In this document: positions 23,634-33,118 of the stretch, in pieces
How positions within the stretch are numbered: the first letter of the stretch is position 1
How the letters are laid out: each line of letters starts with the position of its first letter
Source of the DNA: CAYMBL01 sp044225155
GTDB taxonomy: Bacteria; Planctomycetota; Phycisphaerae; UBA1845; Fen-1342
Length of the DNA stretch: 40,705 bases
NCBI GenBank assembly: GCA_044225155.1
Contig: JBGAJB010000002.1
Coordinates: 1 to 40,705, forward strand
Reading direction: 5' to 3'
Translations under genes and position numbers: made by a program
The notes under the pieces: model-generated
Databases searched by the model: none
What the model was told of the DNA's origin: nothing
What the model saw: only the letters and a program-made list of their open reading frames with translations

Positions 23634-26047
23634 CGTTGCGGATCGTTTACGTGTCGTGGGAGTTCCCGCCGCAGTACGGGGGCGGAATTGGAACCTACGT
23701 CGCGGCGATCACGCGGGCGCTGGCCGCCCGTGGGCACGACATCACGGTCGTCACCGTCAGCAGTCATCCTTATCCGAGTCGCGAAAAAATCGACGGCGTG
23801 CGCGTCGTACGACTGCCCTTTGTCGGCGCGACGGGCGACGGTCCCGTTCCGACCTTGCGCTCCTGGCAGGGACGCGCGGACAGCGTCAGCGGATTTCTGT
23901 CGCGCGTCATTCAGCACGGCGCGGTCGATCTGATCGAATTTCCCGACTATCGCGGCGAAGGCGTGAGCTTCCTGGCCTCGACCACCGCGGCCGAGCGCCC
24001 GGCCACGGTCGTGCGGCTGCATACGCCGTTGTCGGTGCTTTACCGCTTCAACACCGGTCACACGCGTTATCCCGTGTTGGAGGAATTTGAGCACGAGGCG
24101 CTGCGCGCGGCCGATCACGTCGTGAGCCCATCGCAGGCTTTGGCGGATGAAATGCGCGGTGTGCTGGCCGGCCGCGCAGTGCCGATCTCGCCGCACCCGG
24201 TCGCGCCGTTCTTCCTGCGCGCCGAGTTCGACGCGACGCAGCAGGTGGATGGACGCGACGTGCTTTTTGTCGGCCGTTTCGAAGAGCGCAAGGGCGTCGA
24301 GACGTTGGCCCGCGCGGCCGAGCCATTCCTGGCGGCCTGCCCGGATGCGCGCCTGGTCATGATCGGCGGCGACACGGAAAAGAGCCCGACCGAGCGCTCG
24401 ATGCGGGCGTGTGTGCGGGCGCTGCTGCCGCGCCGATTCGTGGAGCGGATCGAGCTGGTCGACCGCCTGCCGCGCGAACAGCTTCTGCAACGCTACCGCT
24501 CCGCGCGGCTCTGCGTTTTTCCTTCGCACTTCGAGAATTTTCCAAACACGTGCCTGGAAGCCATGGCGCTCGGCACGTGCGTCATCGGCACGGATCGCTC
24601 GGGCATGGCCGAGATCATGGAGGACGGCGTCAGCGGCGTGATCGCCCGCGCCGGCGATGCGGACGACCTGGCGAAAAAACTGATCGCGACTTTCTCCGCG
24701 CCGCGCCCCGCGCGCCTCGCGATGGCCACCGCCGCCCGCGCCCGCATTCAGCAGCACTACTCGCCCGAGGTCATCGCGCGCGCGCAGGAGAATCTGTATC
24801 GCGGCCTGATCGAGCGGCACGCGCGAGCCAGTAAGAGCGAAGCGCGAAGCGCGAAGCGCGAAGGAGAATCCCGGGAGGCCGTGGCTTCCGCCGATCCGCG
24901 TGCAACTTTTGCGACGCCCGTGCATGGCAACACATCAACGAGCGAGCCGCCGGTCGCCATCGTGATTCCCTGCTACAACCACGGCCAGTTTCTGCCCGAG
25001 ACGCTCGATAGCGTCCGCAACTTGGACTATCCGCATCTCGAAGTCGTCGTAGTGGATGATGGCTCGACCGACGCGCTGACGCTGAAGACGCTGGACCAGG
25101 TGCGTGCGCGCGGCACACGCGTCATCCGCCAGGAAAACGCGGGGCTCGCGGCCGCCCGCAACACCGGGATTCGCGCCACGAGCGCGCCCTTCTATGTCGC
25201 GCTCGACGCCGACGACAAGCTCGACCCGCAGTTCATCCGCCGCCTCCTGCCGCCGCTGCTCACCGACGAATCGCTCGGCTACTCCTACAGCCACGTGAAA
25301 TTCTTCGCTGCGTCGGCCGGAAGCTGGGAGTGCCCCGATTACGACCCGCGCCGGCTGCTCGTGGAAAACCTGAGCGTCGCGACTGCCGTCGTGCGCCGCC
25401 GCGCCTTCGACGAAGCCGGCGGCTATCAGCCGGACATGATCTACGGCTTCGAGGATTGGGATTTCTGGATCGCGCTGCTGGCGATCGGCTATCACGGCCG
25501 CTGCGTGCCCGAGCCGCTCTTCTATTACCGCAAGCATGCCGGCGGCTCGATGCTGAGCCAGACGCAGAAGCGGCGCGGCGAGATGGTGCAGCGGATGATC
25601 GAGCATCACCGCGCGCTCTTCGGCCAATGCCTGGAACTCTCCCTCGCCACGAAGGACCGCATGTTCTTCGCCGCGCACATGGACGCCTGGCGCCTCCGCG
25701 AGCAGCTCGCCGCCGGCGGGATCGCGCCGCAGTCGGCCAGCACCGTCGACGACGAGCTTTACCAGGCGCTGTTGGCGAAGGCCGAGCTGGACTACATCGA
25801 AAACTCAAACTTCTGGCGCGCGTTTCAAAAGCTCAAACGCAACCCGCTCTATCGCCGCGGCCCGCGTGCGTTTCGGCCCAAATTGGGACGCGCGCCCGCC
25901 GAGACCGATCCACGGGTACGTCTGGCACAGGTGAAATCGAGCCGGGCTTGGCGCATGATCCAGTTCATCAAGGCCACGCCGGTCTATCGCTGGTACGCCG
26001 TGAGAAAATACGGACCGGAAGAGGCCGGCGCCGGCCGCGGCTCCTGA
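23630..26047 (+). CDS. Two-domain glycosyltransferase GT4-GT2 (mirror order)
   Basis: 805 residues. Residues 1-390 are GT4: VYVSWEFPPQYGGGIGTYVA, DVLFVGRFEERKGVETLARA, VFPSHFENFPNTCLEAMALG. Residues ~442-660 are GT2: VAIVIPCYNHGQFLPETLDS, VVVDDGSTDALTLK, ENAGLAAARNTGIR, metal motif ALDADDKLDP, then FEDWDFWIALLAIGYHG. The linker (about 395-440) is encoded partly by four copies of a 7-base repeat at 24837-24864. The domain order is the reverse of the gene before it. It is translationally coupled to that gene. The two probably add alternating sugars to one glycan. Confidence 0.92.
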   Translation: MTLRIVYVSWEFPPQYGGGIGTYVAAITRALAARGHDITVVTVSSHPYPSREKIDGVRVVRLPFVGATGDGPVPTLRSWQGRADSVSGFLSRVIQHGAVDLIEFPDYRGEGVSFLASTTAAERPATVVRLHTPLSVLYRFNTGHTRYPVLEEFEHEALRAADHVVSPSQALADEMRGVLAGRAVPISPHPVAPFFLRAEFDATQQVDGRDVLFVGRFEERKGVETLARAAEPFLAACPDARLVMIGGDTEKSPTERSMRACVRALLPRRFVERIELVDRLPREQLLQRYRSARLCVFPSHFENFPNTCLEAMALGTCVIGTDRSGMAEIMEDGVSGVIARAGDADDLAKKLIATFSAPRPARLAMATAARARIQQHYSPEVIARAQENLYRGLIERHARASKSEARSAKREGESREAVASADPRATFATPVHGNTSTSEPPVAIVIPCYNHGQFLPETLDSVRNLDYPHLEVVVVDDGSTDALTLKTLDQVRARGTRVIRQENAGLAAARNTGIRATSAPFYVALDADDKLDPQFIRRLLPPLLTDESLGYSYSHVKFFAASAGSWECPDYDPRRLLVENLSVATAVVRRRAFDEAGGYQPDMIYGFEDWDFWIALLAIGYHGRCVPEPLFYYRKHAGGSMLSQTQKRRGEMVQRMIEHHRALFGQCLELSLATKDRMFFAAHMDAWRLREQLAAGGIAPQSASTVDDELYQALLAKAELDYIENSNFWRAFQKLKRNPLYRRGPRAFRPKLGRAPAETDPRVRLAQVKSSRAWRMIQFIKATPVYRWYAVRKYGPEEAGAGRGS
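24837..24864 (+). repeat. Intragenic heptanucleotide array
   Basis: Four head-to-tail copies of GCGAAGC (last copy GCGAAGG) lie inside the linker of the GT4-GT2 gene. The period is not a multiple of three, so the encoded residues (SEARSAKRE) do not repeat simply. The complementary strand reads TTCGCGC units, like the YTCGCNN heptamers at 40241 and 40671. Confidence 0.7.
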
Positions 26048-26143
26048 CGCCACTTCGGCAAAAAATTATTGATCTGAAGAAAGACGCAGAATTTGCCGAT
26101 TGGGTCCGCCGACCACTCCTCCAGCGGTCGATAGCTGACGAAG

Positions 26144-26890
26144 ATGGACCCGCACAGCGCTACGGCCGCTTCCCCATCGCAATCGCGCCCGGACTCCGCT
26201 GCGCTTCCCGCGCTGCTGATCCTCGGCGCCGGCGGACATGGCCGCGTCGTGCTCGACATCGTCTTGGCTGCCCGCAGCCACCGCGTCGTCGGCTTTCTCG
26301 ACAACAATGCTGACATTCACGGCCGGCGCATCGATGGCGTCCCCGTGCTCGGCGCGATCAGCGATCTGCGGCGCGTCGCCGACCAGCACGGCGTGCGCGA
26401 CGTGCTCATCGCGATCGGCGACAACGGCGTGCGGCGCGGCCTGGCCCGCGAGGCCGAGCAGATGGGCCTGACGCTCGCCAGCGCCGTGCACCCCTCGGCC
26501 AGCCTGGCGCACAACGCCCGCATCGGCCGCAACGTCGTCGTGGCGGCCGGCGTCGTCGTGTGTGCGAATTGCCAGATTGGTGACTCCGTGATTTTGAATA
26601 CCGGCTGCATCGCCGATCACCAGACGATGATCGGCGAAGGCTCTCACATCTGCCCGGGCGTGCGGATCGCTGGCCGCGTCGTCGTCGAGTCAGGCACATT
26701 CGTAGGGATCGGCGCGACGATCGTGCCCCGCGTCAAGCTCGGCTGCGAGTCAATCGTCGGGGCCGGCTCGGTCGTGCTCGACGACGTGGAATCCATGGCC
26801 ACCGTCGTAGGGGTTCCCGCCCGGCCGATCAAGTTGACCGGCGCGTCCGAAGATATCGTCGCCATGCTGCTGCCCGCCCAGGCCCGCTGA
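26144..26890 (+). CDS. NeuD/PglD-type sugar O/N-acyltransferase
   Basis: 248 residues. The N-terminal PglD-like domain (LLILGAGGHGRVVLDIVLAA, VVGFLDNNADIHGRRIDGVP) binds the sugar nucleotide. The left-handed beta-helix of hexapeptide repeats follows (ASLAHNARIGRNVVVAAGVV, VILNTGCIADHQTMIGEGSH, VESGTFVGIGATIVPRVKLG). The His in the ADHQ turn is at the expected catalytic position. These enzymes acylate amino or hydroxyl groups of nucleotide sugars with acetyl-CoA. It lies 96 bases after the GT4-GT2 gene and is likely part of the same operon. The first ~20 residues are a poorly conserved Ser/Ala-rich stretch, so a later start is possible. Confidence 0.9.
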   Translation: MDPHSATAASPSQSRPDSAALPALLILGAGGHGRVVLDIVLAARSHRVVGFLDNNADIHGRRIDGVPVLGAISDLRRVADQHGVRDVLIAIGDNGVRRGLAREAEQMGLTLASAVHPSASLAHNARIGRNVVVAAGVVVCANCQIGDSVILNTGCIADHQTMIGEGSHICPGVRIAGRVVVESGTFVGIGATIVPRVKLGCESIVGAGSVVLDDVESMATVVGVPARPIKLTGASEDIVAMLLPAQAR

Positions 26891-26966
26891 TTTCCGCCGC
26901 CGGTTTTTGCTAGCGTCCCGTCATGCCGCTCGTCCATGCTGATGGCCAATCAGGGGTGGGGGTTTC

Positions 26967-27878
26967 GTGCCGGAATCGACGAACATTTTCGAATCCCATC
27001 TGCTCGCCATGGGCACGTTCCGCTGCCCGCCCAACTCCGATGCCTGGAGCCGCGAAAACTGGACCGCCGGCCCGCTGGTGGCCTTTCCGCGCGTTCCCGT
27101 TCGCATTTTGCAGGCCGGCAGACGCGGCGTGCTGGCCGACCCGAATGTCGTCACGCTCTATAACGATCAGCAGGACTATCGCCGCGAGTTGCTCAGTCCG
27201 CGCGGCGACGAATGCGAATGGATCGCGATCAAGCTGCCGCTCCTGCACGACCTGCTCAGCGCGCTTTCGCCCGACGCGCTGGCTGCGCCGCTGCATCCCT
27301 TCCGGACGGCGGCCGCCCCGAGTTCCGCGGCCGCGTACGCACGCCAGCGGCATGTATTCAGCCGGCTCCTCTCCGCGCGTGCGCCGGATTCTCTTTGGGT
27401 GGAAGAGTGCGTCGTTGGCGTCTTGGCGGACGTGTTGCGAGTCGCGCTGCGGCAGCGACAAGAGCTGGTCGCCCTGCCGGGGACCCAGCGCGCGCACTAC
27501 GACGCCGTCGAGGCAGTGCGACTCCATCTGGCGCGTCACTTCGCGGAAGCGCTGCCGCTCGCGCGTCTGGCGCGCATCGCGCACCTCTCGATCTACCACT
27601 TCTGCCGCGTATTTCGAGCGCTCACCGGCTTTTCCGTGCACCGCTACCGCACGGAGCTGCGCCTGCGCTGGGCGCTGGAGCAGGTCGGACGCGGGGCGCG
27701 CGACCTGACCGAAGTCGCCTTGGACGCGGGATTCACGTCCCATAGTCACTTCACGACCGCCTTCGCCCGGGCCTTTGGCTGCACGCCGTCGGAGGTCCGG
27801 TCGCTCCAGCATGCGCGCCGGCTCACCCGAAATCGCAAGATTTTGAAAGCGGACGACGGGCACTCTCGGGCATTCTGA
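26967..27878 (+). CDS. AraC-family transcriptional regulator
   Basis: 303 residues from a GTG preceded by GGGGTGGGGG. Residues ~1-170 look like a cupin-type sensory domain (AWSRENWTAGPLVAFPRVPV, VLADPNVVTLYNDQQDYRRE). The last ~100 residues hold the two AraC helix-turn-helix units: LPLARLARIAHLSIYHFCRV, then RDLTEVALDAGFTSHSHFTT followed by FARAFGCTPSEVR. The target is unknown. It sits between the glycan operon and a secreted FG-GAP gene, and a terminator separates it from the latter. Confidence 0.93.
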   Translation: MPESTNIFESHLLAMGTFRCPPNSDAWSRENWTAGPLVAFPRVPVRILQAGRRGVLADPNVVTLYNDQQDYRRELLSPRGDECEWIAIKLPLLHDLLSALSPDALAAPLHPFRTAAAPSSAAAYARQRHVFSRLLSARAPDSLWVEECVVGVLADVLRVALRQRQELVALPGTQRAHYDAVEAVRLHLARHFAEALPLARLARIAHLSIYHFCRVFRALTGFSVHRYRTELRLRWALEQVGRGARDLTEVALDAGFTSHSHFTTAFARAFGCTPSEVRSLQHARRLTRNRKILKADDGHSRAF

Positions 27879-27883
27879 AGCCC

Positions 27884-27914
27884 GCGACGCGCACCCGGTT
27901 TCGCGTCGCCCTTT
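27884..27914 (+). terminator. Terminator of the AraC-family gene
   Basis: GCGACGCG (27884-27891) pairs perfectly with CGCGTCGC (27902-27909) across a 10-base loop, followed by CTTTTC. It starts 6 bases after the regulator's stop. Confidence 0.6.
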
Positions 27915-27928
27915 TCGGGGGATTGTTC

Positions 27929-29332
27929 ATGCGCACAGTTCGGGGCTTAGGCGTCTTTTCACTCGTACTCGGATTCGCAGCCACGGCGCGGGCCGGGTTT
28001 GTCGAGGCCGGCGTCGTCGTGATTCACACTTTCTCCGGCGAGGCCGCCGGCGACGGATTCGGCTGGGCGGTGGGCGATCTGCACGACATCGACGGTGACG
28101 GCGTGACGGACATCATCGTGCCCGCCCCGTTTAACAATGCGGCCGCTTCAGGCGCTGGGCGGGTCTACGTCTATTCCGGCCGAACGGGCGCACTGCTGCA
28201 CACATTCACGGGCGCGCGCGCGGGCGGGCAGCTTGGCTACGCCATCGGTGATGCGGGCGATGTCGACGGAGACGGGATGCACGACATCGTAGCCGGCGCG
28301 CAAGGACCGACCACGCATACCGGCTCGGTCGCCGTGTTTTCCGGCGCAGACGGACATGTGATCTGGGAGGCGTTCGGCGAGGCCGTGGGGGACGGATTCG
28401 GCGCGGCCGTCGGCGGACTCGGCGATCTGGATGGCGATGGATTCAGCGAAGTGGCCGTGGGCGCGCCCGGCAATGATGCCGGCGGTGTGAATTCGGGGCG
28501 CGTCTACGTTCTTTCCGGCGCGTCCGGCGCGGTCATGCGCACGTACACCGGTCCTGCCGCCTCGGCCCGTTTCGGCGTAGGCGTAGCATCCGCCGGCGAC
28601 ATCAACGGCGACGGGAAGAACGAATTGATCGTCGGCGCTGATGGCGTTGATCTCGCCTACGTCTACGACGGCGCCACCGGCGCGGCCTATTTCCCCGGCC
28701 CGCTGCTTTCGGAACTCGGCTCAACCTTCGGCCAGTTCTTCGTCGGGGCGGCCGGCGACGTGAACAACGACGGCACGCCCGATCTCTACGTCGGCGACTA
28801 CGGCGCGAGCAAGGCGTACGTTTTTTCCGGCCTGGATGGTTCGCGCATCTATCGCCTCACCGCCGGCGGCGGTCTGGGCTGCGGGCGCTTCGCCGGCGAC
28901 GTGAATCGCGACGGCTACGACGACCTCGTGGTAGGGGCCTACAACAATTCCCTCGGCGCGCCGAGCGCCGGCAAGGCATTCGTCTATTCGGGCCGCGACG
29001 GCACGGTGCTGCGGACGATCACGAGCAACACCGGCGGCGAACAATTCGGATTCGACGCGGTCGGCATTGGCGATGTAAATGGCGACGGTGGAATCGATTT
29101 CCTGATCGGGGCCGCCAGCGGCGATCGCGTGTACGTCATCGCCGGCGATCCCCGGCCAACGTGCGCCGGCGACGTGGATGGCGATTTTGACGTCGATCTG
29201 TCCGACTTGGGCGCGCTGCTCGCGGAGTACGGCTGCACCAGCAACTGCCAGACCGATCTGAACGGCGACACAGTGGTGGATTTGTCGGATTTGGGAATCG
29301 TGCTGGCGTCGTTCGGCCAGCCTTGCCCCTGA
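27929..29332 (+). CDS. Secreted FG-GAP propeller protein with dockerin-like tail
   Basis: 467 residues from ATG 27929, with GGGGGGA 6 bases upstream, preferred over a TTG two codons earlier. The signal is VFSLVLGFAATARA. The body is six to seven FG-GAP repeats of the integrin-alpha type (FGWAVGDLHDIDGDGVTDII, LGYAIGDAGDVDGDGMHDIV, FGAAVGGLGDLDGDGFSEVA), each followed by GRVYVYSG-type strands. The last ~56 residues carry two EF-hand-like loops (DVDGDFDVDLSDLGALL and DLNGDTVVDLSDLGIVL) and four Cys, ending FGQPCP. This closing module is widespread in planctomycete exported proteins. The function is unknown; surface binding is likely. Confidence 0.92.
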   Translation: MRTVRGLGVFSLVLGFAATARAGFVEAGVVVIHTFSGEAAGDGFGWAVGDLHDIDGDGVTDIIVPAPFNNAAASGAGRVYVYSGRTGALLHTFTGARAGGQLGYAIGDAGDVDGDGMHDIVAGAQGPTTHTGSVAVFSGADGHVIWEAFGEAVGDGFGAAVGGLGDLDGDGFSEVAVGAPGNDAGGVNSGRVYVLSGASGAVMRTYTGPAASARFGVGVASAGDINGDGKNELIVGADGVDLAYVYDGATGAAYFPGPLLSELGSTFGQFFVGAAGDVNNDGTPDLYVGDYGASKAYVFSGLDGSRIYRLTAGGGLGCGRFAGDVNRDGYDDLVVGAYNNSLGAPSAGKAFVYSGRDGTVLRTITSNTGGEQFGFDAVGIGDVNGDGGIDFLIGAASGDRVYVIAGDPRPTCAGDVDGDFDVDLSDLGALLAEYGCTSNCQTDLNGDTVVDLSDLGIVLASFGQPCP

Positions 29333-29400
29333 TCGCCTGAAGGAGCCCGTGACCCCCGTGGCACGGTACTCAAGCGGGTCTTCAAAATGGCGGGATCGCC

Positions 29401-31287
29401 CTACATTCGTTCGGCCACTTCGATTCCCACCAGCCCCAGCGCAATGCGGAGCGCGCGGGCGGTCAATCCGGTCAGCCGGAGCCGGCTAAGTTGCACGGCC
29501 GGTTCCGGCGCCTGGATGACCGGGCACGCTTCGTAAAACCGCATGAATTCGCCCGCCAGCTCATACGCGTATCCGCAAAGTACGTGCGGCGTCAGGTCGG
29601 CCGCGACCACCTCGATCGCCTCGCCCAGCCTCAACAGGCGCAGCGCCAAGGCGCGCTCCGCCGGATGTTCGAGTTGCAGCGGGGCACGTTCGGCCTCTCC
29701 CGCGGATACGGCCAAGCGCTCGGTCGCTTTGCGGTGGATCGAACGGATCCGCGCGTAGGCGTAGAGCATGTAAGGCGCGGTGTTGCCCTGCAGCGCCAGC
29801 ATCTGGTCGTAGTTGAAGACGTAGTCGCCGTTCAGCTCGCGCGCGAGGTCGAAGTACTTCACCGCGCCGACCCCGATGCGGCGCACGAGTTCATCCTTTT
29901 CGGCCGTGGAAAACTCCGGCCGTTCGCCGGGCGGCTCCTCAGCCAGTTTCGCTTCGAGCATCTCGCCCGCGCGCCGCTCGGCCTCGTCCAGCAGCTCGCG
30001 CAATTTCACCGCGCCGCCGCTGCGTGTGCGCAGCAGCTTGCGATCCTCGCCCAGCACCTGGCCGAAGCTCACGTGTTCGAGCCGCACGTCCTCGCCGACC
30101 CACCCGGCCAGCCGCGCGCAGCGGAAGACCATTTCGAGATGTAGCTTGATGGGAGCACCAACGACATACAGGACGCGCTTTGCACCAAGTTGGTTCGGCC
30201 CGCGGCCCGCGCGATAGCGAATCGCGGCCAGGTCCGTCGTCGCGTAGAGAAACGCACCGTCTGACTTCTGCACGATGAGCGGAAACGGCGCCCCCTCGGG
30301 ATTCTTGTAGAGCGAATCGCCGCCCGGCCCGTACAGGAAGACGCACGCCGCGCCGTTGTCAACGCGGAACTCCGCCCAGGGATTTTTCTGGGTGGCCGGG
30401 TCGCGCGGCGGCAGGTCATGCCGCAGCGCATCGATCACGCCGGGAAGCATCGGGTTGTAAAAACTCTCGCCGCAGACGTCGGCATCGCGGAGGAGAATTC
30501 CAAGCCGCGCGTAGAGCTCGTTGAACGCTGCGCTGCTCGCGGCGCACACCCGTTTCCAGACTTCCAGCGCGCCGGCATCACCCGATTGCAACCGGCCCAC
30601 GGCCAGCCGCGCGTTCGTCGCGAATTCCGCGTCGTTCTTGAAGCGCTCGTTGGCCGCGCGATAGTCGTCTTCGAGCGCGGCCAGCACGACGTCATGCTCG
30701 GAGGCCGACGGAAACGGGTGATTCGCGTACCACGCGATCAACATGCCGAATTGCGTGCCCCAGTCGCCGACGTGGTTCTGCCGAGTGACCCGGTGGCCGG
30801 CGAATCCCAGCACGCGCACCAGCGAATCGCCGATGATCGTGCTGCGCAGATGGCCGACGTGCATCTGCTTGGCGATGTTCGGCGACGAATAATCGACGAT
30901 CACCGTTTCTGGATGCGCAATGGGGGCGATACCGAATCGATCGGCCCCAGCATCGCTCGGCGCGGGCTCAATCGCGCCGAGCCGCCCTTCGAGATACGCG
31001 CGCTTCAGGCGGATATTCAGAAACCCCGGCCCCGCGATCTCCAGCGGCTCGGCGATCTCCGCCAGCAACGGCCCCGCCGCCGCGGCAATCCGCTCGGCCA
31101 CCTCGCGCGCCTTCGCGCCCAGCGTCTTGGCCAGCCCCATGGCGGCGTTGCACTGATAGTCGCCAAATTTCGGATCGCCGCTGGATTTCACAAGCGGATC
31201 GATCTCACCCGCCGGCCGGCCGCTCACGGCGGCGATCGCCTGCGAGAATTGCTCGCGAAGGACATTCAGGATGCTGCGCTCACTCAT
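29401..31287 (-). CDS. argS: Arginyl-tRNA synthetase
   Basis: 628 residues. It has an N-terminal ArgRS additional domain (residues 1-100, SSGDPKFGDYQCNAAMGLAK, GPGFLNIRL). The class I signature is H143-V-G-H146 in NIAKQMHVGHLRST. The KMSKS-equivalent loop is GEDRKLLRTRSGG. The DALR-type anticodon-binding domain is at the end (ARIRSIHRKA, LTGLTARALRIALGLVGIEV, ending AERM). It charges tRNA-Arg; one such tRNA gene is at 1703. Length is slightly above the usual ~560-590, mainly from inserts in the middle. It is transcribed toward the FG-GAP gene. Confidence 0.96.
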   Translation of the reverse strand: MSERSILNVLREQFSQAIAAVSGRPAGEIDPLVKSSGDPKFGDYQCNAAMGLAKTLGAKAREVAERIAAAAGPLLAEIAEPLEIAGPGFLNIRLKRAYLEGRLGAIEPAPSDAGADRFGIAPIAHPETVIVDYSSPNIAKQMHVGHLRSTIIGDSLVRVLGFAGHRVTRQNHVGDWGTQFGMLIAWYANHPFPSASEHDVVLAALEDDYRAANERFKNDAEFATNARLAVGRLQSGDAGALEVWKRVCAASSAAFNELYARLGILLRDADVCGESFYNPMLPGVIDALRHDLPPRDPATQKNPWAEFRVDNGAACVFLYGPGGDSLYKNPEGAPFPLIVQKSDGAFLYATTDLAAIRYRAGRGPNQLGAKRVLYVVGAPIKLHLEMVFRCARLAGWVGEDVRLEHVSFGQVLGEDRKLLRTRSGGAVKLRELLDEAERRAGEMLEAKLAEEPPGERPEFSTAEKDELVRRIGVGAVKYFDLARELNGDYVFNYDQMLALQGNTAPYMLYAYARIRSIHRKATERLAVSAGEAERAPLQLEHPAERALALRLLRLGEAIEVVAADLTPHVLCGYAYELAGEFMRFYEACPVIQAPEPAVQLSRLRLTGLTARALRIALGLVGIEVAERM

Positions 31288-31326
31288 AGCCCCGCGAAAC
31301 TAAGGCAAAACACGCCAAACGGAAAG

Positions 31327-31348
31327 CACTACCGTTCGCTCGGTAGTG
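31327..31348 (-). terminator. Hairpin after the polytopic membrane protein gene
   Basis: CACTACCG/CGGTAGTG form a perfect 8-bp stem with a 6-base loop. On the minus strand it is followed by CTTTCCGTTT, a weak T tract. It lies between the membrane-protein gene and argS, 40 bases before the argS start, so it could also be a leader hairpin. Confidence 0.4.
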
Positions 31349-31392
31349 GCTCAGTTTGAACCGCGCCGCGTCCCCAGCCGAGGCCCGACCGA

Positions 31393-31433
31393 AAGGGAGG
31401 GCTTTTCGTCGCTGGCGGAGACGACCCTCCCTT
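31393..31433. repeat. Intergenic palindromic element
   Basis: AAGGGAGGG (31393-31401) pairs with CCCTCCCTT (31425-31433). An inner TCGTC/GACGA stem follows after a 4-base bulge. There is no T-run on either side. Its shape and place suggest a dispersed palindromic repeat rather than a terminator. Confidence 0.4.
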
Positions 31434-31516
31434 ACAGTTGGGCCTCTGCCAGGTGCCTGCCCCCAAGCTCCGGCAAATGCACCAACCCACGGCACACGCC
31501 TTCCGACTCACCGCCC

Positions 31517-33118
31517 TCACTCCGCTTCGTGCCCCGGGCGCTTCCGCCGACGCGGCTTGCGCCAACTCACGAACACGCCGGCCGTCAGCAGGCCGTAAGC
31601 CAGGATCGTGACCGCCAGCCCCGGCGGTGCAGCACCGGACGCCCACCAGCGGGCCGCGTGGAAGCCGGACGTCGCGATGCCGGCCGACGCTCCCGCGACC
31701 GCGAGCGGTTTCTTTCGCAGCACCCAGCCGAACAGCGCCAGCCCGAGCGGAGCGGCCAGCGTGTGCATGCGCGCGAGCACACGCACGTCGTCGGCGCCGT
31801 CGAACGCGCAGGCCAGCAGCGTCACCACCGTGACCGCCGCCATGAGCCCGCCCGCCAGGTCCAATCGCGCCAGCAGCGGCCAGATGCTCCACCCCAGGCT
31901 CAGCAGGACGATGAACCGCACATATTCGAATTGCGGCTGCACCGCGCCGACGATGCCCACCAGGAGCCCGATCACGGCTTCAACGCGGCCGCGCGTGATC
32001 CACGCTGCCATCAGCAGGTAGGCGGCACACCCGTAGAGTGCGAGCGCCATCAGCGAAGTCTCCGGCGTGACGACAATGGGGGCGTCGAGCGGCGGCAGGG
32101 GCAGCGCTGCACGCGGAACGATGCGCCAGGCGAAAATCGCGAATGCGGCCACACTGAAGTGCAGCAGCACGCGCGAGCGGAGCGGCACAGCGATGCCAAG
32201 CCAGATTGTCGCGGCAAGCCCGATGGCGAGACTCAGCGGGTCGCGCAGGACCATGGGCAGCCGCGCAATCGCCGCGGCGGCGGTGCCGTCGAAATAGACG
32301 AGCACGATGGCCAGAATCGGAAGCGTCGCCGCGCATGCAAGCCGCCGCCGCTCGGAGAGTCGTGATCGCACGAGCGGATGCAGCGTCGCAAGCGCGAGGG
32401 CGGCGACGCACGGTGCGGCAAAGAACACCCCGCCGCGCGCGAAGAACGCGTAGTTCATCCCAAACATCTGCGCGAGCAGCGCGACGAGCACGACGCTGCG
32501 CCAGGCGAGTTCCCACGCTCCGCGCGGCCCCAGACGCCGCGTCTGTCCCATCGCGGCGCTCGCGATCAGCCCGGCCGAGGCGCACCACGCACCGTAGAGC
32601 AGCGTTTCGCGCCAGCCGGAGGCGGCCTCGACGCGCGCCAGAAGCGCCGGCAGGACCGTGAGCAGGGCGATGGCGCCGCTCGCCACGACGACACTCGCCG
32701 GCGCAGTACGCAGACCGGCAGCGCGACGGACTGCCGCCAGTTCGCCCAGCGCAAAAATCCCGGCCGAAAGCGCCAGCCAGGAACCGAGCGCCGCGTCACG
32801 CGCCGCTAGCTCCGTAGTCGCAGTGAGCGGCCCGGTCCAGAACAGGGCCGCAACGATGCGAATCGTCGCCAGATCGTCATGGCCGCGTCGATAGCGCCGC
32901 AGCACAAAGAGCACCACGAACAGCGCGAGCTCATAGGCTTGCAGGCTGGCAAACGTACGCAGGATGTTCCAGACATCGCCCGCCGCGATGTCCGGCGACA
33001 CGAGCGTGATGCGGGCCGCAACCGCCATCGCCATGGCGCTGAGGATGTAGTGCGGATTGCGGTGAATCCACCAGTCGCAGGCCGCCTGAACGCGCGGCGG
33101 CAAAGCCCATGCGCGCAT
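31517..33118 (-). CDS. Polytopic membrane protein of unknown function
   Basis: 533 residues from ATG 33118 (GGAGAG five bases upstream); a GTG two codons earlier is also possible. I do not recognise the family. About twelve or more hydrophobic helices are spread over the whole length, for example ELALFVVLFVLRR, ASVVVASGAIALLTVLPALL, LACAATLPILAIVLVYF, LLHFSVAAFAIFAWRIV and FIVLLSLGWSIWPLLARL, separated by short Arg-rich loops. The end is strongly basic (WRKPRRRKRPGHEAE). The N-terminal WWIHRNPHYILSAMAMAVAA is the most distinctive segment. No soluble domain or conserved catalytic motif is visible. It could be a glycosyltransferase-C-like or sensor membrane protein, but nothing proves it. Confidence 0.75.
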   Translation of the reverse strand: MRAWALPPRVQAACDWWIHRNPHYILSAMAMAVAARITLVSPDIAAGDVWNILRTFASLQAYELALFVVLFVLRRYRRGHDDLATIRIVAALFWTGPLTATTELAARDAALGSWLALSAGIFALGELAAVRRAAGLRTAPASVVVASGAIALLTVLPALLARVEAASGWRETLLYGAWCASAGLIASAAMGQTRRLGPRGAWELAWRSVVLVALLAQMFGMNYAFFARGGVFFAAPCVAALALATLHPLVRSRLSERRRLACAATLPILAIVLVYFDGTAAAAIARLPMVLRDPLSLAIGLAATIWLGIAVPLRSRVLLHFSVAAFAIFAWRIVPRAALPLPPLDAPIVVTPETSLMALALYGCAAYLLMAAWITRGRVEAVIGLLVGIVGAVQPQFEYVRFIVLLSLGWSIWPLLARLDLAGGLMAAVTVVTLLACAFDGADDVRVLARMHTLAAPLGLALFGWVLRKKPLAVAGASAGIATSGFHAARWWASGAAPPGLAVTILAYGLLTAGVFVSWRKPRRRKRPGHEAE

